A stretch of 64,000 nt of DNA from Amia ocellicauda (lineage: Eukaryota; Chordata; Actinopteri; Amiiformes; Amiidae), in assembly GCF_036373705.1 (NCBI RefSeq), contig NC_089857.1:40930784-40994783 (forward strand), read 5' to 3'. Position 1 is the stretch's first letter, and every line of letters begins with the position of its first letter. A program made the translations under genes and the position numbers. This document shows positions 62,801 to 64,000 of the stretch, in pieces. The notes below the pieces were generated by a model. It was not told where the DNA came from. It worked only from the letters and a program-made list of their open reading frames with translations, and searched no databases.

Positions 62801-64000
62801 ATTTTACACAGACGTATTTCTGTAGCTTATGCCATTTCCGTAGCTCTTGCTCTTTTGGGATTGCAGTTATCCCCATGTTCCTAGGGCATGCTCATTAACT
62901 TTATTATTACCGATGGCGTCAGAACTATCGATCGCCAGCGGGAGGTATAATGCTGGGAGTCGGTCAATGAAATTATCTGACTCGTCGTGCCAGCGAGTTG
63001 GAAGTGCTGTCTGTGAATCGTGGGCCCTTGCATATTTATAAATCGCTGTAGCTTCAGAGTGTAAGCAAGTACACAAGGACAAGATATATTCTTAAATAGC
63101 TGATAGATGAGTTATCATCTTAAAAATGGCCTGGAAAAGACATTTTTGTGAATGAATAGGCCAGTTATTAGCAGAAATAAGGCTGTAATTCAGATCGAAA
63201 GAGACAGCATGTTGACCATTATTTAAATCAATTTTATGGTCTTTCTTTCCAGATTTTCTACAGTTTTGCGTAATGGAAACTTTCCCAGGAAAGCTCAACA
63301 TTTCCATTCCTTGCCATCGCATTGGGCAGAAGAGGGGAATCTCGGCTCCCAGTAACTTAGCCCTCAATAATTTTCCCGCTCTCTGAAGATATCCGACACT
63401 ATCAGTGGTGCAAAATTTAAATATTCATATCTCGGGTTGGGTTTTGGTGTGTGTCTTTTTCTCTTTTGAAATCTTTTTAAGTGTGCAGTCAGTTGGAAAA
63501 CCAAGCAGAGCTGTTACTTATTTTAAAAAGTATTTGACGTTTTTTGAAATGGCTCTGCATTTGTCCAGATTTCAAACTTCTCCCTGCCCACCTTTTATAC
63601 ATTATTCATCCTGCCTGTACATCAGTCAACTGCGTGGACTAGAGCGAATGTGACAAATTACAGCTGCTTATGTAGGCTATCCGTTTATTTAGCATTGCTA
63701 CACTTCAGTTTTTCTCACATTTAAAATTAAAATACAATGCAGTGACAGGTTTTTATATCTGTACTATACTTCCTGTTATGGGTTTGTGGGAACTCTTTGA
63801 GTGAGATATTATCCCAGTTGGGGTTTGAGTCTGATCTCTAACAGGATTCATATTTTCTGTTCTAATGTTCTGCATCACGTTCTGAGGCTCAGTTTGAATC
63901 CTTTTTAAATATGGGGGGGAACCCTTGTCTCCATCTGAAAGCCAGATGAGACCACTGACACTTGTTGCTTCTCTTTCTGACTCTTAGGCACTCGGTAATT
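59841..64000 (+). other. NDUFAF2 intron 1, remainder
   Basis: No further NDUFAF2 exon and no other gene is seen. Segments 61690-61950, 62880-63060 and 63240-63420 are non-repetitive with long AT-balanced words and may be conserved non-coding DNA. This is an impression only. Confidence 0.45.

Noticed and set aside
63986-64000. Splice acceptor at the window edge as NDUFAF2 exon 2
   Set aside because: Joining exon 1 in phase gives Gly-Thr-Arg then a stop, so it is not the next exon.

Overview
This is a window of vertebrate nuclear DNA, most likely from a ray-finned fish. The genes have many short exons with canonical splice sites, and the repeats are those common in fish: Tc1/mariner, hAT-type, CR1-like LINE pieces and (ATT)n-tailed short repeats. 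I cannot name the species. Gene identities come from comparing translated exons with human family members from memory. The order and orientation match the human 5q12.1 block DEPDC1B(-), ELOVL7(-), ERCC8(-), NDUFAF2(+).

Layout. 1-17460 is gene-poor and holds a hAT-like element (2870-5130) with a Tc1 element nested in it, a rearranged second Tc1-type element (10899-11395) and the 5' part of a CR1-like LINE (14985-16335). 17461-23090 holds a complete six-exon death-domain receptor of the TNF receptor superfamily (+), with a 3' LINE fragment in its second intron. 25139-31240 is DEPDC1B (-), 11 exons. 33302-36263 is the ELOVL7 coding region (-), 7 coding exons, with an inferred untranslated first exon in a CpG-rich promoter near 41853-42130. 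45703-58496 is ERCC8/CSA (-), 12 exons, whose introns carry a deleted Tc1 copy and two miniature elements. 58497-58965 is a bidirectional promoter shared with NDUFAF2 (+), of which only exon 1 (58966-59080) lies in the window.

The four conserved genes do unrelated housekeeping jobs: a mitotic RhoGAP-like protein, ER fatty-acid elongation, transcription-coupled repair and complex I assembly. Their grouping looks like conserved linkage, not a pathway. The death receptor is the local novelty: I know of no TNFR gene beside DEPDC1B in human.

The most unusual signal is a GC-rich palindrome of about 60-90 bp with a CCAAT box in its loop. It occurs three times, each 220-440 bp inside the first intron of a gene (DEPDC1B 30881-30967, ELOVL7 41334-41417, NDUFAF2 59440-59501), with a possible fourth weak relative at 16912-16969. 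Exon joins given here close reading frames exactly, but no transcript or database search was available.
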